Below are positions 1 through 5,487 of a stretch of DNA of 5,487 nucleotides, piece by piece. Positions within the stretch are counted from its first letter, which is position 1. The number at the start of each line of letters is the position of its first letter. This DNA comes from Sulfurimonadaceae bacterium (GTDB taxonomy: Bacteria; Campylobacterota; Campylobacteria; Campylobacterales; Sulfurimonadaceae). The stretch lies in the NCBI GenBank assembly GCA_030610325.1, contig JAUWRZ010000169.1:1-5487 (forward strand), in the 5' to 3' direction. Under the pieces are notes generated by a model. That model was not told where the DNA came from and ran no database searches. It worked only from the letters and a program-made list of their open reading frames with translations. A program made the position numbers and the translations under genes.

Positions 1-1667
1 ATTATCAGGAAGTGCATATGCTTCTCAACCGCCGCAGCGGCGGCTGGCCAACCTCCATATTTTCTACACCGCAGAACAAACCTTTTTATGCAGGCACTTA
101 CATCCCTCCCCATTCTCGTGAGCAGATGCTGGGCTTTACCGAACTTATCAAGATAATAGCCGAGAAGATAGCACAGAAAGATGCCGACCTTTTTAAGAAC
201 GCTGACGAGATAGAGCATTTCTTAAAGCCAGAAGAGCGTCCGACACAAGCTACCAAACTCACAGAAAACGTCGCAGCTACCTTTGTCAGACAGGCTGGTG
301 ACAACTATGAGCCGACCTATGGCGGTTTCTCTGCTAATACAAAGTTCCCACACACCTCTACACTCAACACCCTTTTAAACATCGCCCTGATCCGAGATGA
401 CAAAAAAGCACTTAAGATGGTCGAGCACACCCTTACCATGATGCAGCGTGGCGGGATGTATGATCTTGTCGAAGGCGGTTTCTGCCGCTACAGTGTCGAT
501 GAGATGTGGCTTGTGCCGCACTTTGAGAAGATGACATACGATAATGGCCTGCTCTGCCAGCTTTATACGCGCGCAGGCACCCATCTGAACAATGACTCTT
601 TTTTACGGACTGCCAAAGAGATCGCTGATTTTATGCTCGATAAGATGTCCGAGAACGATCTCTTCTACTCTGCAAGTGACGCCGATACGAATGGTGAGGA
701 GGGAGAGTACTTTGTCTATGGTGTGCAAGAGGTTCAGAGTGCTCTTCTAAAAGAGGGGTTCAATGAGAAAGAGGCATCGACTATTCTCGAAACATTAGAG
801 ATAACGACTGCCGGAAACTTTGAAGGACACTCCATCGTCCGATTGAAAGATGACGAGCGACCAGAGTGGTTTGAGCGGGTACGTACACTCCTAAAAGAGA
901 TCCGTAGTGCGCGTACCTACCCTTTTATCGACAAAAAGGTGCAGGTCTCATGGAATGCGATGATGATCAAAGCACTTTACCTACTTGCTCCACATAATAG
1001 TCGTTATCTCGAGAGCGCAGAGAGATCACTTGCTGCACTGTTGAGAAGTATGCATATAGACGGTCACCTCTATCACTCTACCCTGATCAACCGACCTCCA
1101 AAAGTCGATGCTTTTCTTGAAGACTATGCTTATATCGGTACGACCCTGATCACTGCATATGAGCAGACCTTTGATGAGGCTTATCTCATCCAGGCACAGC
1201 AGTTTGCCAATACCGCCCTTGAGAAGTTCTACGACAATGGTCGCTGGTACTTCAGCAGAGGAGAGTTTGTCACTGAAGCCGATACTGGGGACAGCTCTTA
1301 CCCAGGTGCTGTCGGTATCATCGTAGACCTTTTGCTCACTCTTGGTACACTCGTAGAGGAGCGTTACCGACGCTTTGCCTACAAGACCATCGAGTACTAC
1401 TCCATGAAGATGGGCAAGACACCCATCTACTTTCCCTACTTTTTCGATCAGGTACTTCGCCATCTCAAAGAGGACCGTGTAGTCAAAGCATCCGAGACGA
1501 TGCTAAAAGACAACGCCCTGACACTGGCAAGGATCGACTATCCCTACACGATGAGACAGAGAGACAGTTCTGTGACGGATGAGTTCCTTATTTGTGGTAT
1601 CAACAGCTGTTTTGCTACAACAAAAGAACCAAATATGATCGAAATAGAGATAGACAACTCCTTTTAA
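1..1667 (+). CDS. DUF255 / YyaL (SPATA20-like) thioredoxin-domain protein, 5'-truncated by the window
   Basis: This is the C-terminal ~555 residues of a protein that joins an N-terminal thioredoxin-like domain (DUF255, Thioredox_DsbH) to an alpha/alpha-barrel domain resembling N-acylglucosamine 2-epimerases. The frame is open to the left edge; the first full codon is at base 3 and reads Y-Q-E-V before the GTG at 12, so that GTG is an internal valine, not a start. Family members are usually about 650-690 residues, so about 100 are missing, including the expected CHWCH-type redox motif. Visible family signatures are GGWP followed by PFYAGTY (about 39-105), GGF...KFP (321-350), GGMYD (450-464), RYS-VDE-W-LVPHFEKM-YDN (488-545), DAD-x-NGEEGEYFVY (679-720), SWNAMMIKAL (948-977), FLEDYAY (1111-1131) and a C-terminal C-x4-C pair (about 1591-1608). 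No break or frameshift is seen. The biochemical role of the family is not established; a redox or sugar-related role is only inferred from folds. It ends 43 bases before ppk2 on the same strand, so cotranscription is possible. Confidence 0.93.
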   Translation, partial: YQEVHMLLNRRSGGWPTSIFSTPQNKPFYAGTYIPPHSREQMLGFTELIKIIAEKIAQKDADLFKNADEIEHFLKPEERPTQATKLTENVAATFVRQAGDNYEPTYGGFSANTKFPHTSTLNTLLNIALIRDDKKALKMVEHTLTMMQRGGMYDLVEGGFCRYSVDEMWLVPHFEKMTYDNGLLCQLYTRAGTHLNNDSFLRTAKEIADFMLDKMSENDLFYSASDADTNGEEGEYFVYGVQEVQSALLKEGFNEKEASTILETLEITTAGNFEGHSIVRLKDDERPEWFERVRTLLKEIRSARTYPFIDKKVQVSWNAMMIKALYLLAPHNSRYLESAERSLAALLRSMHIDGHLYHSTLINRPPKVDAFLEDYAYIGTTLITAYEQTFDEAYLIQAQQFANTALEKFYDNGRWYFSRGEFVTEADTGDSSYPGAVGIIVDLLLTLGTLVEERYRRFAYKTIEYYSMKMGKTPIYFPYFFDQVLRHLKEDRVVKASETMLKDNALTLARIDYPYTMRQRDSSVTDEFLICGINSCFATTKEPNMIEIEIDNSF

Positions 1668-1679
1668 TGGCACTTCTCA

Positions 1680-1685
1680 TACAAT
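1680..1685 (+). promoter_or_regulatory. possible -10 box upstream of ppk2
   Basis: TACAAT matches the sigma-70 -10 consensus at five of six positions and would give a leader of about 20 bases before the ATG at 1711. No convincing -35 lies 16-18 bases upstream: the nearest match, TAGACA at 1651-1656, is 23 bases away. The whole element fits in the 43-base gap after the DUF255 gene, so ppk2 could be cotranscribed instead. Weak call. Confidence 0.25.
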
Positions 1686-1699
1686 GTGATAAAGTGTGC

Positions 1700-1705
1700 A
1701 AGGAG
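1700..1705 (+). promoter_or_regulatory. Shine-Dalgarno of ppk2 (fixes the start at 1711)
   Basis: AAGGAG lies 5 bases upstream of the ATG at 1711. The longer open frame would begin at a GTG at 1696, but that codon lies just ahead of this site, leaving the Shine-Dalgarno inside the coding sequence and no equivalent site upstream. The ATG at 1711 is therefore preferred. Confidence 0.8.
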
Positions 1706-1710
1706 TCATA

Positions 1711-2664
1711 ATGGGTAGCAAACGTGACATGATAGACGATGAACTAGATAATGGACGGGTCAAGGCTAAAGAGTTGATCCATCCAGACAGAAGGACTACA
1801 AAAGATGAGCAACAAAAAGAGCATGACAAACAGAATAAAAAGGGAAAGACAAATCGGGTCCCTGTCTGGGTCAAAGAGGAGGTCATCGAGTACGAAGATG
1901 ATCTAAAGACCCTTCAGATCGAACTGCTGAAACTACAAAACCATGTCAAAGCCGAAGGTCTAAAGGTGATGATGATCTTTGAGGGGCGTGACGCTGCCGG
2001 TAAAGGCGGTACCATCAAGCGGATCACCGAGCACCTTAACCCCCGGGGTGCCCGTGTCGTCGCACTCGACAAACCTTCTGACATCGAAAAGACACAGTGG
2101 TATTTTCAACGATACGCCTCTCATCTTCCTGCTGCCGGCGAGATGGTACTTTTTGATCGAAGCTGGTATAACCGTGGCGGTGTCGAACCAGTCATGGGCT
2201 TCTGTTCTCAGGAGGAGCATACGGAGTTCTTACATGAGGTACCGGAGTTTGAACGGATGCTTGTCAACTCCAACACCCTCCTCTTTAAGTTCTACTTCTC
2301 CGTCTCTAAAAAAGAGCAGGCCAAACGTTTTGATAAACGAAAGAACGACCCTCTCAAACAGTATAAACTCTCTCCTGTAGATACCAAGTCTCAGGAGCTG
2401 TGGGATAAGTACACCATCGCTAAATATACGATGTTGCTAGCTTCACATACTGATCATGCGCCCTGGACCATCATCCGTTCAGACAATAAGAAAAAAGCAC
2501 GGATCAACTGTATCAAGCATATTCTTGAACATATAGAGTATCCGGATAAGGTCAATAAGAAGATCCTTAAAAAAGATACAGACATCATGGTCAATGGGGA
2601 CAAAGAGATCGAGAACATGGAGACCAGTATGTCGTTACAAAAGAGTGGTGATGAACATGGTTAA
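1711..2664 (+). CDS. ppk2: polyphosphate kinase 2 (PPK2 family, class I)
   Basis: A cytoplasmic kinase of 317 residues that transfers phosphate between inorganic polyphosphate and nucleotides; class I enzymes mainly phosphorylate nucleoside diphosphates such as ADP or GDP using polyphosphate. Seen in sequence: Walker A in FEGRDAAGKGGT (residues 90-101, Lys98); the K-TQWYFQRY stretch and HLPAAGE before Walker B; Walker B DRSWYNR (149-155) followed by GGVE and VMGFC; a basic lid region at about 200-224 with RFDKRKNDPLKQYKLSPVD; and APWTII-(R)SDNKKKARINCI near the end. One complete PPK2 domain is present, which with these motifs indicates class I rather than the two-domain class II. The first ~50 residues are highly charged and lysine-rich, and a ~40-residue charged tail follows the domain. 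The start is placed at the ATG with AAGGAG 5 bases upstream. It ends 16 bases from a convergent gene. The family assignment is firm; substrate preference is inferred from class. Confidence 0.96.
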   Translation: MGSKRDMIDDELDNGRVKAKELIHPDRRTTKDEQQKEHDKQNKKGKTNRVPVWVKEEVIEYEDDLKTLQIELLKLQNHVKAEGLKVMMIFEGRDAAGKGGTIKRITEHLNPRGARVVALDKPSDIEKTQWYFQRYASHLPAAGEMVLFDRSWYNRGGVEPVMGFCSQEEHTEFLHEVPEFERMLVNSNTLLFKFYFSVSKKEQAKRFDKRKNDPLKQYKLSPVDTKSQELWDKYTIAKYTMLLASHTDHAPWTIIRSDNKKKARINCIKHILEHIEYPDKVNKKILKKDTDIMVNGDKEIENMETSMSLQKSGDEHG

Positions 2665-2679
2665 GAGGGACTCCTAACC
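2659..2679. terminator. hairpin between convergent ppk2 and hypothetical gene
   Basis: GGTTAAGAG and CTCCTAACC pair over nine positions with one A-C mismatch around a three-base loop (GGA). The hairpin overlaps the ppk2 stop codon and ends just before the stop of the convergent gene, a typical place for a shared bidirectional terminator. Neither strand has a T-run directly after the stem, so intrinsic termination is doubtful. Confidence 0.3.
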
Positions 2680-2680
2680 A

Positions 2681-3154
2681 CTAACGTGGAGGATAGACGA
2701 CCAAGCCGTAATCATCCGTCAGTCGATAGAACATCGAATCAGCCGTGATATCAAGGTCTTTAAGTCTTCCAAGGTGTAACAGACTGTTCTTCTCAGGTTT
2801 GATCCCATACTCAGTAAAAAACCGCTTTATATTGACAAACTTCAACGCTTCGACATACTTATACTCAAACTGACTGTACAGGCGCATCTTCTCGGAACTA
2901 AAGATGTGAGCATCGATATGAAGCTGATCGGAAGCAAAACGGATAGGAAGATAGCCAGACAGGTCTGTCAGCTGTTCTTCAATATGTGCATACTTATCCG
3001 GAAGCCGCTCTTTTTGTAAAAAGATATATTTGTTGTTGAGTTTGATGTTTGGGGTCTGTTTCCAGTATTTATAAAGCGGGTTGGAGAGATGCAGTTTAGT
3101 CGATATCTCTTTCCAGAGCCAGTAGGTATTTAATGTGTCGGGCAGACGTGACAT
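2681..3154 (-). CDS. hypothetical protein, 157 residues, possible N-terminal helix-turn-helix
   Basis: I do not recognise this protein. It is soluble in appearance, with no signal peptide, membrane segment or cysteine, and is rich in lysine, tyrosine and leucine. Residues 14-33 read WKEISTKL-HLS-x3-Y-x2-W, which resembles the helix-turn-helix of excisionase/MerR-type small DNA-binding proteins (the L-x-[VL]-S-x3-x-x-x-W pattern). It is followed by a short hydrophobic strand-like segment, NNKYIFL (40-46), where such folds have a wing. This is a pattern impression only. The C-terminal half (about 96-157) shows no motif I know and ends YPPR. The longest open frame starts at a GTG at 3163, but that codon abuts the AAGGAGG Shine-Dalgarno; the ATG at 3154 sits 8 bases after it and is preferred. 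It is likely a real gene: strong ribosome binding site, perfect TATAAT upstream, and tidy fit between thrC and ppk2. Function unknown. Confidence 0.8.
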   Translation of the reverse strand: MSRLPDTLNTYWLWKEISTKLHLSNPLYKYWKQTPNIKLNNKYIFLQKERLPDKYAHIEEQLTDLSGYLPIRFASDQLHIDAHIFSSEKMRLYSQFEYKYVEALKFVNIKRFFTEYGIKPEKNSLLHLGRLKDLDITADSMFYRLTDDYGLVVYPPR

Positions 3155-3162
3155 AGTAAACA

Positions 3163-3169
3163 CCTCCTT
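3163..3169 (-). promoter_or_regulatory. Shine-Dalgarno of the 157-residue hypothetical gene
   Basis: On the minus strand this reads AAGGAGG, a perfect core match to the anti-Shine-Dalgarno, with 8 bases to the ATG at 3154. It decides the start against the GTG at 3163, which immediately abuts the site. Confidence 0.8.
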
Positions 3170-3197
3170 AGCACTTGAGTCTAAAGAGTATCATACT

Positions 3198-3203
3198 ATT
3201 ATA
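3198..3203 (-). promoter_or_regulatory. -10 promoter box (TATAAT) for the hypothetical gene
   Basis: A perfect TATAAT on the minus strand, placing transcription start near 3191 and giving a leader of about 37 bases before the ATG at 3154. The -35 position, 17 bases upstream, is only T-rich (TCTTTT). Campylobacterota promoters often lack a conserved -35, which would fit if the lineage guess is right. Confidence 0.5.
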
Positions 3204-3218
3204 AAACTAAATCGAACG

Positions 3219-3256
3219 AAAAAAGATCGTATTGCAGTGTAGCAGACTATGATCTT
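3219..3256 (-). terminator. probable intrinsic terminator of thrC
   Basis: On the minus strand AAGATC (3256-3251) pairs with GATCTT (3228-3223). Two more pairs follow after one mismatch, and an inner TGC/GCA stem surrounds a six-base loop. A run of six T (3224-3219) starts at the end of the stem. It begins 24 bases after the thrC stop. The stem is interrupted and GC-poor, so termination may be partial. Confidence 0.45.
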
Positions 3257-3280
3257 CCCTAAAGCAGATCAAATAGGCGC

Positions 3281-4750
3281 TTAGAGGAACTTCAATATCT
3301 CCGCTTCGATATCCTCTTTCTCTATCACAGACTTCTGTGTCACCTTCTTGTCGAAAAGGCCTTTTATCATTGGAGGGATAGTGATACCTGCCTCTTTTGC
3401 GATCGAGTTAAGCGCCTCGATGTCTTTGGTGTCATGCTCACCGGTAAGTGCATTGGCTATGGTAGGAGAGAACTTCGTCCACTCAGCAGTAGAGTAGATG
3501 ATGGTCTTGAGCGGTTTCACACAACAGCTCTCATACGCTTTGAGACAAGTAGCAGTATGAGGGTCCATCAGATAACCATCTTCAAAGGCCTTACGGATAT
3601 ACTCCTTACCCTCATCACCGGTACAGTAATCTGCGACAAAGATATCTTGCAGCTGTACCAGCTCTTCTGATGTGAGTGCATACATCTTCTCGCTATCAAG
3701 CTGCTCCATCAATGCCTTTGTCCGCTCCGGCCCATAGAGGTCATAGAGTATGCGCTCGACATTTGAGGATTTAAGGATATCCATCGCCGGAGAGGTCGTA
3801 GGGATAAGCTCCTGACCACGCATATCATATCTACCGGTATTGACCAGATGAGTCAGGACGTTGTTCTCGTTCGAAGCGATGACCAGTTTCTCTACCGGAA
3901 GTCCCATCTTAAGCGCATAGTAACCGCCAAGTACATTACCGAAGTTTCCGCTTGGGACATTCAGATAGACATTCTCGCCAAGCGTGATGACATCCTGACG
4001 GACCAGCTCAAGGTAGTTGTGGATATGGTAGATGATCTGAAAGATGATACGGCCGAAGTTAACGGAGTTCGCCGCAGAAAGTGAGATATGCTTCTCTTTG
4101 AGCTTGGCTTTAAAGGTCTTTGAAGCCAGCAGCTCTTTCAATGCACTCTGTGCATCGTCAAAATTACCTTTGATACCGATGACTTTCAGATTTTTTGCAT
4201 CCTCTGTCACCATCTGAAGCCGCTGGACATCCGATGTCCCTCCGGAAGGGTACATACAGGCGACTTTGACATTTGCGCGGTCTTTGAAGGTCTCAAGCGC
4301 TGCCGGACCGGTATCACCACTGGTCGCTGCGAGAATAAGGTAGTTCTCTTTGCGTTTTTGCGCTATCGAAGAGAGGATCACACCAAAAGGCTGAAGTGCC
4401 ATATCTTTAAACGCACGGGTAGGCCCATGATAGAGCTCACTGACATAGAGGTTCTCTTTTATCTTTACGACAGGGACTGGATTGGCAGGGTCATCAAAAG
4501 TATCATACAGGGCCAAAGCCTCATCGATCACGCTGCTCTCGATATCGATCTCAAAAGCTTCCAACACTGCTTTTGCCAGACCTTTATAGTCCGAACCCAC
4601 ATGATCGCTTAAAAAGGACTCTCCAAGCTCGGGAAGCTTTTTCGGTACATAGAGACCTCCAAAGGAGGCGATCGGACTTAGAATAGCTTCGGAGAAGGCG
4701 ACTTTCTTTGGATGTAGCCCGTCATTTCCCCGTGTTTCGATAAACTTCAT
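3281..4750 (-). CDS. thrC: threonine synthase
   Basis: A cytoplasmic PLP enzyme that converts O-phospho-L-homoserine and water to L-threonine and phosphate, the last step of threonine synthesis. The product is 489 residues, the length of the longer bacterial/fungal-type synthases. Seen in sequence: N-terminal ETRGNDG and FSEAIL-PIASFGGLYVP; the PLP-lysine motif HGPTRAFKDMALQ with Lys115; phosphate-binding ATSGDTGPAA (about 142-151); PSGGTSDVQRLQM; SAANSVNFGRI; VPSGNFGNVLGGYYA; ASNENNVL; and a C-terminal TAEWTKFSP. The longest frame begins at an ATG at 4771 with no visible Shine-Dalgarno. The ATG at 4750 gives MKFIETRGNDG, the usual start of this family, and has a weak purine-rich site (AAGAAGAG) just upstream, so it is chosen. 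It lies 65 bases downstream of msrA on the same strand but has its own TATAAT. No other threonine or homoserine gene is in the window. No missing motif or frameshift is seen. Confidence 0.97.
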   Translation of the reverse strand: MKFIETRGNDGLHPKKVAFSEAILSPIASFGGLYVPKKLPELGESFLSDHVGSDYKGLAKAVLEAFEIDIESSVIDEALALYDTFDDPANPVPVVKIKENLYVSELYHGPTRAFKDMALQPFGVILSSIAQKRKENYLILAATSGDTGPAALETFKDRANVKVACMYPSGGTSDVQRLQMVTEDAKNLKVIGIKGNFDDAQSALKELLASKTFKAKLKEKHISLSAANSVNFGRIIFQIIYHIHNYLELVRQDVITLGENVYLNVPSGNFGNVLGGYYALKMGLPVEKLVIASNENNVLTHLVNTGRYDMRGQELIPTTSPAMDILKSSNVERILYDLYGPERTKALMEQLDSEKMYALTSEELVQLQDIFVADYCTGDEGKEYIRKAFEDGYLMDPHTATCLKAYESCCVKPLKTIIYSTAEWTKFSPTIANALTGEHDTKDIEALNSIAKEAGITIPPMIKGLFDKKVTQKSVIEKEDIEAEILKFL

Positions 4751-4797
4751 ATGCACTCTTCTTTCAGACATTGTCAGTGTCCGATATTTTTTTGATG

Positions 4798-4803
4798 ATT
4801 ATA
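4798..4803 (-). promoter_or_regulatory. -10 promoter box (TATAAT) for thrC
   Basis: A perfect TATAAT on the minus strand within GGTTATAATCATC, just after the msrA stop codon. It predicts transcription from about 4791 and a leader of about 40 bases before the ATG at 4750. No recognisable -35 exists at 17-18 bases (AAAGAT/AAAAGA). It suggests thrC can be transcribed independently of msrA. Confidence 0.5.
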
Positions 4804-4815
4804 ACCAAAGAGTGA

Positions 4816-5424
4816 TCAAAATCTTTTTGTATGACTGTGACAATACGGCAGTTTTTTCGTTTTCACATAATAATCCTGATGATACTCTTCCGCTTTCCAG
4901 AAAGTATCCGCTTTTCTCAGCTTCGTCGCGATCTTATATTGCTTATCTTCAAGTATTTTTATCAGGCCCTCTGCCGTGTCTTTTTCTGCCTCATCGTTAT
5001 AAAAGACTACCGAGAGGTACTGACTACCAATATCGGGTCCCTGACCATCTTTCTGGGTAGGATCATGGATCTCAAAGAAGAGCTTGGCAAGCTCCTCATA
5101 AGTGATCTCTGTTGGATCGTACTCCACTTCGACGACTTCGACATGTCCGGTATTCTTATAACTGACATCTTGATAAGTCGGGTCTTTGAGCTTACCACCC
5201 ATATAACCAGAGCGTGCATCAAGCACTCCCTTCTTCTTCTCAAACAGATACTCAACTCCCCAGAAGCAACCACCGGCAAAATAAGCCTTACTATTTTTGC
5301 TTGAGACACCGCCCGGCTGCTCCTTAGATGTCACCGTAGTTGTTTCCAGTACACCTGCAAAAAGTGTCCCAGTACCCCAAAAAATCATTCCCATTATCCC
5401 AAAAAACATCCCAAATATTTTCAT
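4816..5424 (-). CDS. msrA: exported peptide methionine sulfoxide reductase A
   Basis: MsrA reduces the S epimer of methionine sulfoxide in proteins, repairing oxidative damage. The protein has 202 residues. Residues 1-23 form a likely signal peptide: Lys2, a hydrophobic core at about 4-22, and a possible cleavage L-F-A before Gly24; there is no lipobox cysteine. A ~20-residue polar linker precedes the MsrA domain (about 46-195). Catalytic residues are all present: Cys53 in GGCFWG, Glu96 in TGHVE, and Asp131 and Tyr136 in DIGSQY. From memory these match E. coli MsrA Cys51, Glu94, Asp129 and Tyr134 with a constant offset of two. FWKAEEYHQDY is also conserved. The only other cysteine is Cys195 in a C-terminal YCHSH, the expected resolving cysteine. 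No MsrB domain is fused. The start is supported by GGAG about 10 bases upstream and by the signal peptide beginning there. It is the first of the three minus-strand genes. Export to the periplasm is inferred from the leader. Confidence 0.95.
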   Translation of the reverse strand: MKIFGMFFGIMGMIFWGTGTLFAGVLETTTVTSKEQPGGVSSKNSKAYFAGGCFWGVEYLFEKKKGVLDARSGYMGGKLKDPTYQDVSYKNTGHVEVVEVEYDPTEITYEELAKLFFEIHDPTQKDGQGPDIGSQYLSVVFYNDEAEKDTAEGLIKILEDKQYKIATKLRKADTFWKAEEYHQDYYVKTKKLPYCHSHTKRF

Positions 5425-5434
5425 GATCGTTCTT

Positions 5435-5438
5435 CTCC
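5435..5438 (-). promoter_or_regulatory. Shine-Dalgarno of msrA
   Basis: GGAG on the minus strand (within GGGAGAAG), 10 bases before the ATG at 5424. The spacing is slightly long; the adjoining GAAG could also pair at a shorter distance. Confidence 0.5.
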
Positions 5439-5440
5439 CG

Positions 5441-5449
5441 TTTTTTTTT
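5441..5449. repeat. nine-base homopolymer (T9 on plus, A9 on minus) in the msrA leader
   Basis: Nine identical bases lie directly upstream of the msrA Shine-Dalgarno, between it and the candidate -10 box. Tracts of this length can slip during replication. It is outside the coding sequence, so a length change would alter spacing or leader structure, not frame. Confidence 0.9.
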
Positions 5450-5460
5450 CGTACAAGATG

Positions 5461-5466
5461 ATTTTA
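5461..5466 (-). promoter_or_regulatory. possible -10 box upstream of msrA
   Basis: TAAAAT on the minus strand matches the -10 consensus at five of six positions and would start transcription near 5454, giving a ~30-base leader. The matching -35 would fall at or beyond the window edge and cannot be checked. Confidence 0.3.
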
Positions 5467-5487
5467 GCCTCTTTAGATTTACAGTAC

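Noticed and set aside
12..14. GTG at 12 as the start of the DUF255 protein
   Set aside because: The in-frame codons before it (Y-Q-E) continue the family's conserved segment leading to GGWP, and the thioredoxin active-site region would otherwise be missing. The gene simply begins outside the window.
1026..1463. 145-residue open frame on the minus strand inside the DUF255 gene
   Set aside because: It lies fully antisense to strongly conserved coding sequence, has no Shine-Dalgarno I can see, and its translation shows no recognisable motif. It is a shadow.
1979..2380. 133-residue plus-strand frame within ppk2
   Set aside because: It overlaps the Walker A, Walker B and most of the lid region of PPK2 in another frame; its serine/threonine-rich translation is typical of an out-of-frame shadow.
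4791..4820. Inverted repeat TTTGAT...ATCAAA after msrA as a terminator
   Set aside because: On the msrA strand the stem is short with a loop of well over 10 bases and is followed by A residues, not T; the same bases hold the thrC -10 box.
4831..5304. 157-residue plus-strand open frame opposite msrA
   Set aside because: The minus-strand frame encodes a complete MsrA with all catalytic residues, so the plus-strand frame is a by-product of its codon use.
5451..5487. GTAC at both ends of a 37-base stretch as an operator or repeat
   Set aside because: Four-base matches are expected by chance and there is no further symmetry between them.
1..5487. A new multi-gene defence, mobile or biosynthetic system
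   Set aside because: Four of the five genes are recognisable housekeeping or conserved families on two strands with separate signals. No integrase, transposase, nuclease, toxin-antitoxin pair, repeat array or RNA gene was found.

Overview
The window looks like ordinary chromosomal DNA from a mesophilic, probably free-living bacterium. GC content is moderate (estimated by eye in the mid-40s percent) and gaps between genes are short. The style of the threonine synthase, the class I PPK2 and the DUF255 protein fits Campylobacterota (Sulfurovum/Sulfuricurvum-like), but this is family resemblance recalled from memory, not a database match, so I hold it only moderately.

Layout: two genes on the plus strand, then three on the minus strand. 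Bases 1-1667 hold the 3' part of a DUF255/YyaL (SPATA20-like) thioredoxin-domain protein whose first ~100 codons lie outside the window. A 43-base gap with a good Shine-Dalgarno leads into ppk2 (1711-2664), a class I polyphosphate kinase 2. It ends 16 bases from the stop of a convergent, unrecognised 157-residue gene (2681-3154, minus). Upstream of that gene on the minus strand lie thrC (threonine synthase, 3281-4750) and then an exported peptide methionine sulfoxide reductase A (msrA, 4816-5424). Transcription on the minus strand therefore runs msrA, thrC, hypothetical.

Regulation: a perfect TATAAT sits just upstream of both thrC and the hypothetical gene. A hairpin followed by T6 lies after thrC, so the three minus-strand genes look largely independently promoted rather than forming one tight operon. 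Four apparent start codons were moved or rejected: the first gene continues beyond the left edge, and ppk2, the hypothetical gene and thrC each have a better downstream ATG than the longest open frame suggests.

The genes do not form an obvious pathway. They cover polyphosphate metabolism (ppk2), threonine synthesis (thrC), repair of oxidised methionine outside the cytoplasm (msrA) and a conserved protein of unknown role (DUF255). I see no mobile element, CRISPR array, RNA gene or defence cassette, and no evidence for a new multi-gene system. The least explained items are the 157-residue protein and a nine-base homopolymer in the msrA leader. No stretch over 300 bases lacks a gene; the longest gap is 126 bases (3155-3280).
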